DNA of 64,000 nucleotides from Pelagophyceae sp. CCMP2097 (Eukaryota > Sar > Pelagophyceae), in assembly GCA_026770575.1 (NCBI GenBank), contig MU657165.1:461896-525895 (forward strand). Reading direction: 5' to 3'. Position 1 is the first letter of the stretch; every line of letters begins with the position of its first letter. Positions 34,955 through 45,854 of this stretch are shown in pieces. The notes below the pieces were generated by a model. That model was not told the origin of the DNA, made no database searches, and worked only from the letters and a program-made list of their open reading frames with translations. The position numbers and the translations under genes are program-made.

Positions 34955-35932
34955 ATGGCTGAGTCGCGCGGCTACAACCCGCCCGGCGATCCGATGATGG
35001 ACGCCTCGATTTCGGCTGCGGAGCGCAAAGTCGACGACGCCGCGACCAACCGCCGCCTCGCGCCGGCGCGGCCGCCGCCGCCCCCGGCGGGCACCGGCTC
35101 CGCCTTTGACGACCCCTCGGTCGTCAGCGCCGCCGGCGACGTTGAAAGAGCGGAGCAGTTCTTCGCGTCCGACGAGCCCGCCGCGCGCCAGTCCTTCGGC
35201 CCGCCACAGCCCTACGGCCCGCCGCGGCCCTACGGCGCGCCACCGCCGCCGCCGCCCACGGCCGCGCGCAACCCGCCCGCCGCCGCCAAGCCCAGCGCCG
35301 CCGCTGCCGCGACGGAGCAACGACGGCTCGAGGGCTCGACGCTCGACGAATCTGTCAGTCTCGCCGCCGCGAGGAGGCGCCCGCCCGGACGCGCAAACTA
35401 GGTGTGCACGACGCTGATGCGCGACTTTCGGCACATTGGCAAGAAGCTGGCCGTCGTGGTCATGCCGTTCCGGTCGCAGGCGACCACGCTCGACCTCTTG
35501 CGCGACTGGGACTTGTGGGGCCCGCTCTTCGTGTGCCTCGGCCTGGCCGTGGCCCTCTGCGCCGGCGTCGACGACTCGCAGCGGTCGAGCATCTTCTCCA
35601 TCATCTTCGTGGTCATCTGGGTCGGGTCTGCGATCGTGACAATCAACGCCCAACTCCTCGGAGGCAAGATCTCCTTCCTCCAGTCCGTCTGCGTCCTCGG
35701 CTACTCCGTCTTCCCGATCCTCGTCGCGCGCCTGATCTGCATGATCTTGGAGGCGTTTCTGCCCAGGATTTACCTCGTCCGCTGCGCCGTCGTCTTCCCG
35801 GCAATGGCCTGGGCGACAAAGGCGAGCAAGCTCTTCATCGGCGAGGTCATCGTGGAGACACGCAGGTCGCTGGCCATCTTCCCAGTCGTCGGGTTTTACG
35901 CCTGGCTCGGGTGGATGGTCGTCGTCGTGTAA
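34955..35932 (+). CDS. YIPF6: YIP1-family Golgi membrane protein (YIPF6-like)
   Basis: Exons 34955-35353 and 35402-35932 give 309 residues. The 48-bp intron has donor GTCAGT and joins STLDES to VCTTLMRDFRHIGKKL. The N-terminal 130 residues are Pro/Ala-rich and cytosolic, with repeated PYGPP/PYGAP units. The hallmark TLDES...LRDWDLWGPL block is followed by five membrane helices, as in YIPF6. YIP1-family proteins sit in ER-Golgi membranes and interact with Rab GTPases in vesicle traffic. The C-terminus ends in a hydrophobic helix (GFYAWLGWMVVVV), as is common in the family. An upstream in-frame ATG near 34,859 exists, but the chosen ATG gives a family-like start. Confidence 0.88.
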
Positions 35933-36150
35933 GACGCACCAGCGGCGGCGAGGGCTGAGCATCGGCTCGCACACAACCCGAGATAACTCATATACAACTC
36001 ATATACCCACGCCCCCCGCGACCGGTGGAAGAGGCCTCGTGGTGACAAAGTGGTTATGAGCCGATGCGTGGGCGGTTCGGTTTGCGCTTGGGCAGCGCCC
36101 TTGCCGGAAAATAGGCAGTCGCCGGCGGCAGGCGCGCCGCGCGCGCGCGT

Positions 36151-39100
36151 CTATGTCGGCGGCGGCTTCTTTTTGCTCTTTTTCATGGCCAGCTTTGCGA
36201 AGAGCTCGCCGCCGGCGCTCTTGGCCGGCGGCGGCGACGCGGGGCCGACGGCCGCCTTTCGGATGCCCGCCAGGGCCTGCAGCTCGGCCTGGCCGTCGAT
36301 GCTCGCGCGCTTGCGCGGCGGCGTCGGCGACCGTTTTGTGCGCGCCTCGGTCTCCTCGGGTGGTCGTCTGCCGCGGAGCGCGTCGAGCTGCGCCCCCGCC
36401 TTGGAGTTGAGCGGCACGCCCTGGGCTCGCCGGATGAAGCGCGACATGCGGCCCTCGGCGGCGGCCGCGCCCTGGGCCAGCGACGCGGCGGCGTCGCTCC
36501 CGGACGTCTTGGTGCGCGCGCGCCGCTGCCGCGGGCCCTGCAGCTTGGCCAAAATGTCCTCGGCGGCCTCGCTCTTCAGCGAGGCCAGCGTCTCGCCGAC
36601 GAGGCCCGACGAGCCCTTGAGCTTGGCCTTGTGGGCGGCGGCGTTCTGCTTGGCCAATGCGCGGTCCTCCATCTGCCTCCGGCGATCGTTTTCCAACCTG
36701 GCTTTGGCCAGAGCAACAAAAAAGTCGCCGACCAGAGTGCGGAAGAACGTCTCGACGCCGCAGAGCGACGGGTCCTCGCCGAAGGACGCCACGAGGCGCT
36801 CGAACCGAAGCTTTGTGGCTTCGAAGCGCCGGTCCAGCTCCGCCGCGCGCACCACGGCTGCCGCATGGAACGGCGCCATCACCGCAGAGAAGCGGCAGCC
36901 GCGCGGCGCGCTCTTCTTCCGCAGAGAAACGTGCCGTTGCACCAAATCGATGGACTGCCGCACGGCGCGAAAGTCCAAGGCCCACTGCGCCAGCGAGCAC
37001 CGCGCCGCGCCGTCCGCCTCGCCAAAGTCCGAGGCGCAGTCCAAGAGTTCCGCGTCGTGCGCCTCGCACCACGCCGCCAGCCAGTGCAGCAGCGTCCGCC
37101 TAAGTGCGAGCGTCGGAGGAGTCGACTCGAACGGATCAAAGGCACCTGTTGTCGAGCGCCTTGATGGTGCCGAGCTTGGCGAGGGCGTCGAGGCGGAAGC
37201 CGTACGAGCCGCCGCGGCTGGAACCGGCGTTGAGGTAGTTGCCCACGGCGAGGACGATTTCCAACAACCGGGCAAAGCGCTCCGACCCGGCGAGGCGCTC
37301 GCACGCGGTGGTGACCAAGCGCAAGCGGTCGTCCAGCGCCTCGCACGTCGCGTCGAACCTGAGACGGAAGAGGTAGCACTTCAGCCGGTCCTCGTAGTCC
37401 GGTACGGCCACGATGGCCGCAAAGAACTGCTCCACGCGGCCCAGGGGCGCGGCGCCGACGTAGTCCGCCACGGCGCAAGCATCGTCGGCCGACGGCGCGC
37501 ACTTGAGCAGCAGCTCGGTGCGCGCGGCGTCGAGCTTGGCCTCGTCGAGGGAGATGACGGCGGATACGATTTCGCCCTTTGTCATCTTGAGCTTGACGAG
37601 AGCGATGCCGACGTTTTGCGAGACCTTGCCTTCGACGATGGACACCTCCTTTGGCTTGGAGGGCCTGTCCTCCTTTGCGTGCTGCGCGGCGTCTTTGGCG
37701 GACTCGGCGGAGACCACCTTGGCGAATTCGCGTTCCAGCGCCTTGCCGTCAATCTTCACCTTTGCGTCTGAGAGGTTGCGCCACACCGTCTTCTCAAAGG
37801 CCTCGTCGCTGATCTTCGACCAGAAGATGGGCCGCATGGGCACGTTTGGCTTGGGCTGCGGCTTTAGCTTGCGCGCGACCTTGGGCTTCGCCGGCGCGGC
37901 CGCGGGCGCCGGCATCGGCTTCGACGGGTCCAGGTCCAGCACCTTTGGGTCGAGGCCGTCGGCGCGCATCTTCTGCTCCACGGCGCCGCGCGGCAGGTGC
38001 ATAGCCAGCATTTTGAAGTACGGCGCGAACGTCGGATCCTCGCTCAGCGGCGGCGGCCCGGATCGCGCCGCCGGCTTCGGGGACTCGTGGGCGGCGGCGG
38101 GCGATGCGGCCTCGGGCGAATCGAGGATTGCCGGGTCGAAGCCGTCGGCGCGCATCTTGAGGTCGACGGCCTCGCGGGGTAGGTGCATTTGAAGCATTTT
38201 GAAGTACTTTTGATACCTCGCATCGTCGCGCGGCCCCGCCACCGCCGCCGCCGCGCCGGGCGCCGGCTTGGACGGGTCGAGGTCGAGGACGGACACGTCG
38301 AAGCCCTCTGCGCGCATCTTTTGCTCGACTGCACCGCGGGGCAGGTGCATCGACAGCATCTTGAAGAACTTGGAGTAGCGCGCGTCCTGGGAGAGCGGCA
38401 CCAGCCCCGCCGGCGCGCCCCCCGCCGCCGCCTTCAAAGCCGCCACCTCGGCCTCGAGCGAAGCGATTTTCTTCAGGTAGCCCGCCTCGGCGCCGGCCTC
38501 GAGCTTTGGGCTCGCCGGCGCCGGCGCCGGCTTGCGCGCTCTTGACGACGTCGTCGCGCGCTCGCGCGCGGCCGTCTGCTCGCGCCGCAGCTGCTGGATC
38601 TCGTCTTCGCCAGCTTTTAAAGCTCGCTTGGCCTCGTCGAGCTCGCGCGTCGCGGCGTCGAGCGACATGGATCTCGCTTCCAAGGCGCGCTTCCAGCCGA
38701 GGACCGTCTTGAGCTCGCCTAAGCTGAGAGCAAAGTCGTCGTCGGCGCCCAGCACGATTCGGTGCGCGGCGATTTCCAGCAGAGCCCATTGTTCTTTCCC
38801 CAACGCGTCGTAGGCCGGGATGGCCGCGCAGTGCTGCACCACGGCTAAAAGGTGGCCGAAGCACTCGAACTCGACGGCGTGCCGCTTCACCGCCGAAAAC
38901 AAAGCGTCGGCGTCGTCGAGCGAGATGCGGAAACCCTCGCCTTCAAAGGCTCGATCGTCCATGTTCGCCGCATCCAGCGCGAAGAGGCACTGCTCGTGGT
39001 CGTTTTCGAGGACGCTCTCGAAGACTTGCACCTGGACCTCGAGTTCGTAAGCGTCGTCGTCCAGCTCGCCGTCCGCTGCCAATGCCAAAGCACTCAAGTT

Positions 39101-39875
39101 CCTCTCCTTCAAAACCGCCACGGCCTCGAGCATGCCCGCGCGCGTTAAGTCGCCCCGGACCTCGATTCGTTGCTCCACGTCGGGGGCGCTGTTGACTAAG
39201 GTATTGACGAAGAGCATGACGTCGCGCTTGAACGCCGTCGGAGTCAAATCGTTGGACAAGGCAAAGACGAGGCGCTCAAAGCGCACGCGCTCGCGCTTCA
39301 CAAGCTTAAAATACTCGACGGCGGCGCGCACGCTGTCGTAGCCGGCGTCGCACGTGACGGCGAGCACGGCGAGGAGCTCGAGGACCTGGGTGCACACGCC
39401 AACGTCCTCCGAATCCAGCGACAGGGCCAGTCGGGCCACGAGGGCCGGCGCCGCGCAGAGTCTGCGCAGGCCGCCGGCCTTGCCCATCGAAGCCTTGACG
39501 GCGTCGAGTAAACAAGACTGCAGCCGCATCTCCGCCGGCGCCTTGTCGCGCGTCTCCGCAAGCTCCTCCAAGTGCTCAAACAGCAGCGCCGCCTGCCCGA
39601 CGTCGTAAAACGCCTCCATCGACGCGTCGTCGTCCTACGATGCGCGCGTCGGTATCGCCGCGCGCTCGACGTGCGACTCGGGGCGCTCCGGCCGCCGCCG
39701 CGGAGCCGCCCCGCGCTGCCCCGTGCGCCGGCGGCTCGGGTATCGCGGGCGGCGCGCGCACCTCCTGCTGGAACCACGCGACGAGCTGCAAAATGTCATC
39801 GTACGTCGGGTGCTCTTTGAACAGGGCTTCGAGGGCCGCTTCCTTGAGCTGGCGCATCTGCGCCGTCGGCGGCAT
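36151..39875 (-). CDS. Diaphanous-type formin (FH2) with WASH/CCDC53-like repeats
   Basis: Three exons, 39762-39875, 37146-39634 and 36151-37099, give 1,183 residues with closed phases. The start (MPPTAQMRQLKEAALEAL) and the helical region to about residue 330 fit the GBD/FH3 armadillo module of diaphanous-related formins. A coiled coil follows near 38,600. Three repeats of a motif typified by YFKMLAMHLPRGAVEQKM lie at about 38,350, 38,170 and 37,970. They resemble the conserved motif of WASH-complex subunit CCDC53. The FH2 actin-nucleating domain starts with RPIFWSKISDEAFEKTVW and includes LEIVLAVGNYLNAGSSRGG. The C-terminus is basic (KKSKKKPPPT), possibly a DAD-like tail. A poly-Pro FH1 is absent: the linker before FH2 has no long proline runs. 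The expected role is actin filament assembly. Confidence 0.9.
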
Positions 39876-40480
39876 CGCCGCCGCCGGCGTACGGAAACAC
39901 GCGCGCCGCGACCGCGGCGCGGCAGCCGCGGCGGACTCGCAAGCGCGACGCGAGCTGCTCACACCTCTTGGGCCCGTCCTCGTCCCATTTTTTCCTGGTA
40001 GGCAAGCAACTGTTTCGTTGAATAATGCATTAAGCACCCACGGACCTTAAACCTAACCCTGGTGTTTAGGATTGGGGAAATCGAGGAGCTATCCCAAAGT
40101 CCGCGGCGCACCGGCTCGGAGGTCTCGGGCGGCTATCTCTAGAGACAGTCTGGAGATTCACATTGTGACGGGGTTAGACACCAAGAGTCCGAGTTCGAGG
40201 CAGTGGCATCGACGGAGCCGTGGCACTCTGTCGGGCAGCGCCGCGGCGACGAAGAGCGCGTTCGTCGAAATAGGCGTGGATCAAGTCTCTCAAAAACAGT
40301 TACACTGTGACTCGAAATGGGCGTCATCAAATCTTGACTCGTTTTTGAAAAGTCGCTGAAGCGTGTGGCTCAAACTTGAGGAGGGGGGCAAGGGCGCCCT
40401 CCCGTCGACTCGCGGGCGCGGCGTCGGCCCGAGGCCCCTTGCGCTCTGCCCGGCGGGCCGCGCCGGTCGCCGTTTCCGCA
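39876..40480. other. Divergent promoter region, formin / HSA-SNF2 gene
   Basis: No gene is seen in these 605 bp between diverging start codons. A short motif near 40,047-40,070 (AAACCTAACCCT, then GTTTAGG) resembles degenerate plant-type telomere repeats but has too few copies to call. The sequence from 40,250 to 40,380 is AT-richer and probably includes the leader of the plus-strand gene. Confidence 0.4.
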
Positions 40481-43400
40481 ATGCCGAAGCGGAAGGCGGC
40501 GGCGGCGCCGAAAGAGGACCCGCGGCGGCGGACGCGTTCGGCGAAGGAGGAAAAAAAACTCAAGGCCAAAGACGCAAAGGACGCAAAGGATGAGGCCAAG
40601 GAGCCGGCGCCCAAGCGACGATCGCCGCGGCCGCGGGCCGGCGCCAAGAAGGGTGCGTCTCGTCGCGTACCTAGGTGCACTCGCGCCCGCGCGGCTGGAA
40701 ACCGCCTCAATCGACAGGCCGCCAAGAGAAGTCCAAGGAGTCCGAGTCCTCCGAGGACGCCGAGGACGCCGAGGAGGACGAGGAGAAGGAGTCCGAGTCC
40801 GAGGAGGAGGAAGAGTGCGTCTCTTGCCCGTCCCCGCCGGCCGCGCGCCGACGCGCGCCGCAGGCCCGAGCCGCCGCGCCGCACGACGCGCGGGCGCGGC
40901 GCGTCCGCGGCGCCCGCGCCGGCGCCGGTGCCGGCGCCGGCGGCGGCCGAGGCGAAGCACGAGGCGAAGAAAGCGGCTGGGAAGGACGACGAAGACGACG
41001 ACGACGACGATTACCGCGAGGCCAAGGGCCCGGATCGCCGGTCCTCGCGCCACGCGCGCGCCGAGACCAAGGCGACGCCGTCGCGCGCCTCTACGCCGCG
41101 CGAGAAGCGCGCCTCGCCTCCGGACAAGCCCGGGCCGCCGGACAAGCCGGACAAAAAGGCGCCCGCGCCGTCGCCGCCGCGCGCCGCCGCCAAGGAGACG
41201 CCCAAGGACGCGGCGGCGGCCAAGGCGTCGCCGACGGCGCTGCACCAGAGCCCGCGGCCGATGGTGCCGCAGACGCCCAAGGCGCCGCCGCCTCTCGCAG
41301 CGCCCGCGCCGGCGCCAGCGCCCACGCCGGCCAAGGCTGCGCCGCCGCCGGCACAGGCGCCGCCGCAGCAGCCCGCCGCCGCGCGCGACTCACCGCGGCT
41401 CAACGCCACCGCGGCCGTCGCAGCGCAGTGCGTCTGCTGCAAACCTCTCTGCTCGAAAGATCCACACCGTTGCGTCTGCGACTGCGTGTCTCTGCAGGCT
41501 CCCCGTCGCGGAACTGAATGCGCCGCCGGCGGCCGTTTCTGCGCCGCCGGCCGTAGTGGCGGCGGCGACTGCGGCCGCGGCGGTTGCGGCGCAGCAGCAG
41601 CTCGAGCTGCAGGCGCAGGCGCAGTTGGCGCAGCAGCAGCAGCAGCAGCGGCAGCGGCAGTTGTTGCTGCAGCAGCAGGCCGCGGCGGCTGCCGTGCAGC
41701 AGGCGGCTGCGGCGGCGCTGGCGCAGCAGCAGGCGACGGCCGCCGCCGCCGCGCAGCAGCAGCAGCAGCAGGTGGCACAGGCGAAGCATTTGGCGCAGGC
41801 GCAGCAGCAGCAGCTGCAGCAGCAGCTGCAGCAGCAGCAGCTGCAGCAGCAGCACCTCCAGCAGCAGGCGCTGGAGCAGCAGCAGAGGGCGGCGGCGCAG
41901 CAGGCGGCGGCGCACCAGCAGCAGCTGCAGCAGCAGCATCAGCAGCATCAGCAGCAGGCGCAGCTCCAGCAGCAGCAGCAGCTGCAGCTGCAGCAGCAGG
42001 TGGCGGCGCCGCAGGCCGCGCAGCAGCTCCCCGCCCACGCGCAGCAGCAGGTGGCGGCGCCCGCGCTGCAGGCAAGCGCGGCGGCGCAGCAGCAGGCGCT
42101 GGCGCAGCAGCAGCAGCAGCAGCTGGCGCAGCAGGCCCAGCAGCAGGCGCAGCTGCAGGCCCAGCACGCGCAGCAGCAGCACGCGCTGCAGCAGCAGCAG
42201 CTCGCGCAGCAGCAGGCTCTGCAGCAACAGCAGCAGCAGGCGGCGCCGCCCGCGGGCGCAGCGCCGCACCGCGCGGAGACGCCGCCGCCACCGGCGGGCG
42301 TCGTGGCCGTGGCGCAGTCGCCGCAGGACGGTTCCGCGGGCGAGAGCAAGGCGGCGCCCATCGCGCTGCAGATGAAGGCTTTGCAGGGCCGGTGGAACGC
42401 GGCTCTGGCGCGGCTGCGGCGGCTGCGCAGGACTGGGTCCATGCGCGGGTCCAACTTCCCGACGATGTGCGTCCCGCCGCGTTCAAAGGCGCGCACGGAC
42501 TACCTGCACGACGAGATGGCCTGGCTCGCCGCGGACATGCACGAGGAGCGCAAGTGGAAACAGGCGGCGGCGAAGCTCTTTGCCGAGGCCTGCGTGGCCG
42601 CACTCCGCGAGCGCAGCGCAGCCCTCGCAGAGGTCGGCCTCGGGGACAGCCTCGCGGTCGTCGACAAGTCGGGCGACGCGGCGATGGCGGACGCGGACGC
42701 GCCCGCCGTGGAGTGGCGCGGCGTGGACCCCTGGAGCGTGGACAAGTCTGCCCGAGTAGCCGCCCAGAAGCACTCGACGGCCGAGGCTTGCGCGGCGGCG
42801 GCGCGCGTCGTCGCCGTCGTATCGGCTTTTGGCGGCGGCGCCGTCGTGGGCCGCCGGCCGCGCCTCGAGACGGCGGCGGCGGCGCTTGCGCTGGCCAAGC
42901 TGGAGAAGCCGCAGCTCGTCGTCGTCCTCTCGGCCGCCGCCGAGGTGCGTTGGAAAGAGTCTTTGTCGAAAGCGGGCGCCGGCGACGCGCACGTCGTCGT
43001 CGTCGACCCGTCGACGGAGGACGACACGGAGGACACGATTGAGCTGGCGGTTTCGCGGTCTGGGCGCACGGTGGCGTGGGCTGTGGTAGTCCTCGACGTC
43101 CGCGTCGGCGACGAGGACCACGCAGCGTCGCTCCGCAGACTCGCCCTAGAGGCCTCTAGCATTGCCGCGAAGCGCATGATCGTCGCGGCGACGCCCGACT
43201 CGCGCGACCCGGAAGGCTGGGCAAGACTCGCGCAGTGGCTTTTGGGCGTCGACGCCGGCGCCACTGCGGCGTGGGCGCGGGCCCAGGCGCCGACGCGGCG
43301 TGGCGCGGCGCACGTTTTGGAGCAGGCCCTGGCCTGCGGCATCGTGCGCATCGGCGACGCCTCGAATGCCGCCCCGGGCGTCGACCTTATAGCAGCTGTC

Positions 43401-45584
43401 GCGGCGCACCCGCCAGCCGAGGCGGCTTTATCATTGCCAGAGGGCCACGACGGCGGGTCGTTCCTCGTGCGCTGCGTCGCGACTGAGCGGCAGCGGCGCG
43501 AGTACGCCGCCGGGTGCGCGCGCTCCCGGTCGACTCTGGCGACGCCGTCGACGTTCACAAACGTCGCCGGCGCAGCCGAAGCCCTGGTGAACTTACGCAA
43601 GATCGTGGTCGCGCCCAGAGCAGCCAAGCTGACGGCGGAGCGGTTCTCGCTCGAAGCGGCGTCGCCCAAGCTCAAGGCAGTTGGGGCTCTCTTGAGGACT
43701 TTGCAAGGCAAAAAGGTCCTCGTCCTCGCGGCCTTACCGGAAGCGCTCGAGATCGTGGGTCGATACATCAAGTCGTGCGGCGTGCCCCTCGAGGCGCAAA
43801 AGGAGCCGCGGTTCGCCGCCGCGCAGAGAGCCATCGCCGCCTTCGAGCGCGACCCGCACGCGTTCGCACTCGTCCTCAGCAGCAGAGTCTTCTCGGCGTC
43901 GCCGTGGCTCGAGGCCCCAAAGGTCGACGTCATCGCAGTCTTCGACGACGACTGGTGCGCTTCGGTGAAGCGCGGCGACGAGGGCTGGTTAGAGAATCTG
44001 CGCAAAGAAGCCGCCGCGAAAACGTCCAGGACGGTGCTCTATCGGTTCGGCCTCGACCAATCGCTCGACGTCTGCTACTGGAAGGCGAAGATGCTCCGCC
44101 CCGTCGCCGCGGCCGGCGCGGGCGGTGCGCTGGTCCTGCCACCGCTGTCGCAGGGCGAGTCGGACGCTCTTGCGGCTTTGAACGCGTCCGACGCAGTCTC
44201 CGCCGTGGACCGCGGCCGCGTTTCGGGCATCCTCGGCGTGGCAGAGGCCTGCGGCTTCGCCGTGGACTCTGTCTTCCGCGGCGACCCGCAGGCGGACGCT
44301 GCGCCGGGGCGCGCCTTTTTCCTCGGATCGAAGAAGTCGCAGCGCAAGCGGCTGGCGGCGGCCATCGAGCGCGTCCATCGGCGCGCGGAGCGGTCGCGGC
44401 GCCGGCTGCACGACACGGCGAGGTCGCAAAAGTCTTCGGAGGCGGAGACGGCCGCGCAAAAGCTCTTCTTCGCAGTCGGCGGCGGCGCCACCGCCCCCGC
44501 CGACGAAGTGCCGCACGCGGCGTTCATCGTCGTCCCCTGCCAGCGCTTCAACTCGAAGGAGGCCGCGCAGTGGGACGTGTCCTTTGCGCGCGCGCCGTTG
44601 TACGCCACGGCCACGGCCGCGTCGCCTCTCGACGGCGAGGCCGCGCCCGAGGGCGACGTCGTGCACTTCCCGGCGTGGCTGCAATGCGCGCGGTCGGGCC
44701 CGGCGCCGTTTAAGCGGCGGCTGGTGGTGACGCAGGCCACGTCCGGCTCACGACGGACGGCCAAAAAGGCGCGCCACGTCATCAAGGCGCCGCACCGCGC
44801 CGGCGCTCTGGCAATCGGCATCGGTTCGCCGGCGGTTTTGGGCGCGCCCGCGGGCGCCGCGGGCGGGCAGTCGCGGCAGCCGCCCAACACCATCCCCGCC
44901 GAGACACGCGCGGCCACGCGTTCCGGCGGCACACCGCACGGCGGCGCGGCGCCGGCGTTTGCGTCGCCCACGGCCGCCGCGGGCGCGCCTGCGGCGGTTG
45001 CGGGAGCCGCGCAGTCTTTGCCGGCGTCGCTGACATCTTCGTCGTCGTCGTCGCGCGTGGCCTCGGACGCGTCGCTCGCCAGAGCCGCGCGCGCCGCCGA
45101 CTTGGAGGCCAAGGCGCTCTCCGAAGCACAAGTCGTCGACTACGGCAAAGTGTTGGAAAGGGCGCGCGCCACGCGCGCGAGGCTCTGGCGGCCGGCGGCC
45201 GACGACGCAGAGGCGCCGAGGTCGTTCGTCGCCTACCTCGCGCGCTTCGGCGCGCACGCCGCGGCGCCCGCGCTCTCTGCGGCGCCGGGCCGGCCTCTGA
45301 CTCTGGGCGCGCCGGCCGAGGCGCGTCTGGCCGAGTCTGCGCGGCGCGTGGTGGCCTGCGGCCGCGCGCAGCCCGCGCCTCTCGAGGGCCTGCCGCCCAT
45401 CCCGGAGGACCACGCGGCACTGCAGCCGCCGCACGACGCCGGGGATTTTGCGACGGACGAAAAGCTCGACGCCTTCTTCAAGCGCCGAGGCCTCCTCAAC
45501 CCTTTTGAGGTCCTCAGTCGAAGACAGGCGCAAGCCGCTGCGCCGGCGCTGCAGGCCGCGCCCGTCGCCGAACCAGCGACCTGA
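40481..45584 (+). CDS. HSA-domain protein with degenerate SNF2 ATPase core (EAF1/EP400/SWR1-like)
   Basis: Four exons, 40481-40652, 40718-40814, 40864-41427 and 41498-45584, give 1,639 residues. All three donors read GTGCGT. The N-terminus is Lys/Arg/Pro-rich and acidic, followed by a long poly-Q/Ala tract. An HSA domain (RTDYLHDEMAWLAADMHEERK) sits near residue 610. After it the sequence still follows the SNF2 layout. Lobe 1 shows KPQLVVVLSAAAEVRWKESL and RMIVAATPDSRDPEGW. Lobe 2 shows LRKIV, GKKVLVLAALPEALEIV and VIAVFDDDWC...TVLYRFGLDQSLD. The catalytic motifs are gone: GxGKT is replaced near 42,840-42,880, DEAH by LDVRVGDEDH, and the arginine-finger motif by ENLRKEAAAK. I infer a non-catalytic scaffold of a NuA4/SWR1-type chromatin complex, where HSA domains bind actin-related proteins. 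Confidence 0.8.
41590..42240. repeat. CAG-rich tract encoding poly-glutamine/alanine
   Basis: About 650 bp of CAG/GCG-rich sequence in exon 4 of the HSA-SNF2 gene encode glutamine runs up to seven long, broken by Ala, Leu and His. The unit is imperfect, which should limit slippage. Antisense frames here appear as Leu-rich or Cys-rich ORFs and are not genes. Confidence 0.95.
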
Positions 45585-45854
45585 ACGCAAGCGCACGCCG
45601 CAACCGCCGGGAGACGAGGCCGACCGAGCCGTGGCCGCGCGCACGTGACGAGACGAGGCGTTCGTAAACCAAGGTCAGCACGTTTCCGAGCCTCGTCGGC
45701 GGCATCGTCGCCTCGAGTCTCGCCTCAGAGGGGTCTAACTGCCGAGGCCGCTCGCGTTGCGATGCTGCCGTGATCGGATGGCGGATCGAACCGATTCTAC
45801 AAACCGCGGAGAGATGGACCCCGATCTCTCGACTTAAGTCCCGACAGAATTCTG

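Noticed and set aside
40047..40075. Telomere-like CCTAACCCT / TTTAGG motifs (also near 30,411-30,426)
   Set aside because: Only one to three degenerate copies are present, and the second case is the pyrimidine-rich end of an intron. Not enough for an interstitial telomere.
41400..42269. Leu-rich minus-strand ORF and Cys-rich frames in the CAG tract
   Set aside because: These are other-frame readings of the CAG repeat; the poly-Q frame is continuous with the HSA domain.
42500..44005. A 501-residue minus-strand ORF opposite the HSA-SNF2 gene
   Set aside because: It is a shadow of the GC-rich coding strand: Ser/Ala/Arg/Thr-rich with no domain, while the plus strand carries HSA and SNF2 blocks.
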